A DNA stretch of 24,304 bases from GWB1-37-8 sp964646925. GTDB taxonomy: Bacteria > Patescibacteriota > Microgenomatia > Levybacterales > UBA12049. Numbering within the stretch: position 1 is the stretch's first letter; each line of letters begins with the position of its first letter. The DNA lies in the NCBI GenBank assembly GCA_964646925.1, contig CAZYIC010000012.1, positions 1-24,304 on the forward strand, given 5' to 3'. Of the stretch, positions 22,987 through 24,304 are shown piece after piece. The position numbers and the translations under genes are program-made. Below the pieces are notes generated by a model, which had not been told where the DNA came from, made no database searches, and saw only the letters and a list, made by a program, of their open reading frames with translations.

Positions 22987-23970
22987 CTATTTTTTTATTC
23001 TATAATATCTCCCTCTGGTTTCGCCGGATTTTTCAATAAGTTTTTTATCAAGAAGTTTTTTCAAATCGTAACGGAGGGTTCTTGGCGGCACTTGCAGAAA
23101 ACGCCTTCTAACCATATCAAAAGACACAACAATTTGATCTTTAATGATACTGAGTATTTCTTCTTGACGGGGAGGAAGAAAAGGATGTGTTTTTTTGGCA
23201 ATTTCTGTATTAAGCTGATTTTTTATTTTCGCTATTTGCTGATAAAATGCCTCCAGCATAAATTCAAGATAACTATTGGGATTTTCCAGACCACTACTTA
23301 AGTGAAAATAATATTCCTCCTTATGCCCGTCCAGATATTCCTCAAAAGGCACAGTGAAAGAAAAATCCCAACCTTTTGATTTTAAAATTGCCGAGATCAA
23401 CAGTCTGCCTACCCGGCCGTTTCCGTCCAAGAAAGGATGAATTTTTTCAAATATAAGATGCGCAACAAAAGCATTAACAAGAGGAAATTTATTCTCCGAA
23501 TTAATATAACTCAAAAGTTCATCTAGCAATTTTGAAATTTGAGTTGGAGGAGGAGGCATATAAACTGCCACACCGGCTTGGTTGAAAATCGCACTTATCT
23601 CTCTCCGAAAATGGCCAGCGTCCGGAGAGAGATTTTTTAATACCAACGAATGAAGATTTAGAATAGTATCTTTGGTGATAGCGTTTCTTTTAATGTCTTT
23701 GTCTATATATTTAGCTGCATTTATAATATTAAATATTTCTTCTTTCTTTTCTTCTTCAGTTTCACTGCCAAAATCAAAATCAGAGATCTCAAGAGTATTG
23801 CCTTCAATTCTTGCCGAAAAAAGCGAACTCTTCAAAAGACTGACTCTTTGAATGTTTTCCCTAATTTGTCCTTCAAAATTTAATGAAGAAAAATATAACC
23901 GCTCTGCTTCAATTTTGGAAACCAAAGACAGCATTTGATCTGAAATAGAATATTTAGGCGGAATCTTCAT
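22987..23970 (-). CDS. Fic-family protein (class II AMPylator type) with C-terminal winged helix
   Basis: A 327-aa protein predicted to transfer AMP or another nucleotide part onto target hydroxyls. The catalytic motif HPFLDGNGRVGR is at 178-189. The inhibitory helix motif SARIEGN (52-58) fits [S/T]xxxE[G/N] before the Fic core, i.e. a self-inhibited class II Fic. Residues 268-327 form a winged helix (QEEILSIIKDQ, then VPPRTLRYDLKKLLDKKLIE), implying DNA binding and possibly autoregulation. A TGGTAATAT extended -10 puts the transcript start on the A of ATG 23970 (leaderless). Five 10-bp repeats cover the promoter. It is flanked by rnpB sequence on both sides and by a toxin-antitoxin pair. The target is unknown. 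Confidence 0.9.
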   Translation of the reverse strand: MKIPPKYSISDQMLSLVSKIEAERLYFSSLNFEGQIRENIQRVSLLKSSLFSARIEGNTLEISDFDFGSETEEEKKEEIFNIINAAKYIDKDIKRNAITKDTILNLHSLVLKNLSPDAGHFRREISAIFNQAGVAVYMPPPPTQISKLLDELLSYINSENKFPLVNAFVAHLIFEKIHPFLDGNGRVGRLLISAILKSKGWDFSFTVPFEEYLDGHKEEYYFHLSSGLENPNSYLEFMLEAFYQQIAKIKNQLNTEIAKKTHPFLPPRQEEILSIIKDQIVVSFDMVRRRFLQVPPRTLRYDLKKLLDKKLIEKSGETRGRYYRIKK

Positions 23971-23974
23971 GAAC

Positions 23975-24024
23975 TAATATTACCAAATGCTGCCGAATAT
24001 TGCCATATCTTGCCTAATATTGCC
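23975..24024 (-). promoter_or_regulatory. Five tandem 10-bp repeats upstream of fic
   Basis: On the minus strand GGCAATATTA, GGCAAGATAT, GGCAATATTC, GGCAGCATTT and GGTAATATTA follow each other with no gaps. The last unit holds the predicted -10 (23982-23977). One unit per helical turn is the pattern expected for cooperative protein binding, for example by the Fic winged helix (inference). Confidence 0.7.
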
Positions 24025-24028
24025 GGGG

Positions 24029-24304
24029 GAATTAAAGCGCTCTGGGAAGAAAGTAAGCCAGATTCTGTTTTATTCCGAATCTATCTAGTTTGTGATCTTA
24101 AGTCACAACCTCCACGTATTAGGTGGTGCCTTTCTTTGATGCGTGTCGAGCTAAGCTCGACTCCCGTAAAAATGGTAATTCGCCAGATGGCGAACGCATC
24201 GTTCGAAAGTTACAGCAGGTAGGATTGTCGCGTTTCACTCCCGCTCGTCTCTGTTACTCTCAAGTTTTGTTAATTCAAAACTTGTTTTAACTGCACATGC
24301 GGGC
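24029..24304 (-). ncRNA. rnpB: RNase P RNA, 3' part (5' end beyond the window)
   Basis: Catalytic RNA that trims tRNA 5' leaders. Read on the minus strand, the end has CTAGATAGATTCGG and then ACAGAATCTGGCTTAC, matching the bacterial consensus (UAGAUgAAUgac ... ACAGAAcCCGGCUUA) of the P4 and CR-V region. Further 5' is AGAGTAACAGAGACGAGCGG-type sequence with GGGAGTGAAAC, as in the central core. Several stem-loops are visible, including CGTTCGCC/GGCGAA and GTCGAG-N5-CTCGAC at 24145-24161. About 275 nt are present; the 5' strand with CR-I lies to the right of the window. The 3' boundary is approximate. Confidence 0.88.
24145..24161. repeat. GTCGAG/CTCGAC palindrome inside rnpB
   Basis: GTCGAG-CTAAG-CTCGAC has the same arms as the palindrome over the helicase stop at 22262-22278. 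It sits in what should be a peripheral stem of the RNA, where an added hairpin would be tolerated. Confidence 0.6.

Noticed and set aside
22855..23301. A 148-aa plus-strand ORF
   Set aside because: It is a shadow of the fic gene and the rnpB-like remnant; the fic strand has the catalytic motif.
24010..24222. A 70-aa plus-strand ORF
   Set aside because: It lies on the antisense strand of rnpB and shows no protein family features.
1..24304. tRNA, rRNA, insertion sequence, CRISPR or integrase gene
   Set aside because: None could be recognised on either strand; the integration idea for fic therefore rests only on the rnpB duplication.

Overview
The window is AT-rich and gene-dense. Genes overlap or sit a few bases apart, transcripts look very short, and repeat-encoded peptides interrupt conserved enzymes. 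These traits, with the RNase P RNA signature and the protein families, suggest a Patescibacteria (CPR) genome, most likely Microgenomates-like. The lineage is inference; there is no rRNA in the window. I see no tRNA, rRNA, CRISPR array or transposase.

Layout. 1-5481, minus strand: a 396-aa orphan, an M20 amidohydrolase, lysS, rdgB/HAM1 and serS (cut by the left edge), i.e. translation and nucleotide-pool housekeeping. 5482-5571 is a divergent promoter region. To its right is an ACT-domain-like protein whose 3' end overlaps a convergent 756-aa adenylate-forming ligase with an extra GNAT-like C-terminal domain. Further along the minus strand are greA, with a leader hairpin covering its ribosome-binding site, a fused archaeal-type CoA gene (phosphopantetheine adenylyltransferase plus GTP-dependent dephospho-CoA kinase), and a membrane-anchored solute-binding protein. 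11540-17057, plus strand: a cell-envelope and housekeeping run of VanW, a cytidylyltransferase-like protein, DUF192, tsaD, a polysaccharide deacetylase and rmuC. 17032-18599: a divergent pair, a ferredoxin-NADP reductase-like flavoprotein and an RnfD/NqrB-like membrane protein, sharing one symmetric -10 element. 18677-19292: a cupredoxin lacking its copper cysteine and a 59-aa Cys-rich protein. 19319-22272: a UvrD-type helicase fused to an AddB-like Fe-S nuclease, behind a possible 15-aa leader ORF. 22292-24304: a RelE/Phd toxin-antitoxin pair, a degenerate copy of the rnpB 3' end, a Fic protein behind five 10-bp repeats, and rnpB itself (cut by the right edge).

Three themes cross the window. 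(1) At least eight transcription units have a -10 box placed so that the predicted start of transcription is 0-4 nt from the start codon, which suggests leaderless mRNAs as a common mode; strong Shine-Dalgarno sequences appear at only about three genes. (2) Two repeat families invade genes: AT-rich arrays with a 7-bp period, and GC-rich palindromes, both inserted in frame into conserved enzymes. (3) The rnpB 3' end occurs twice, on either side of fic, as if a toxin-type module had been inserted there or rnpB had been partly duplicated. The most unusual single genes are the CoA-biosynthesis fusion and the ligase-GNAT fusion.
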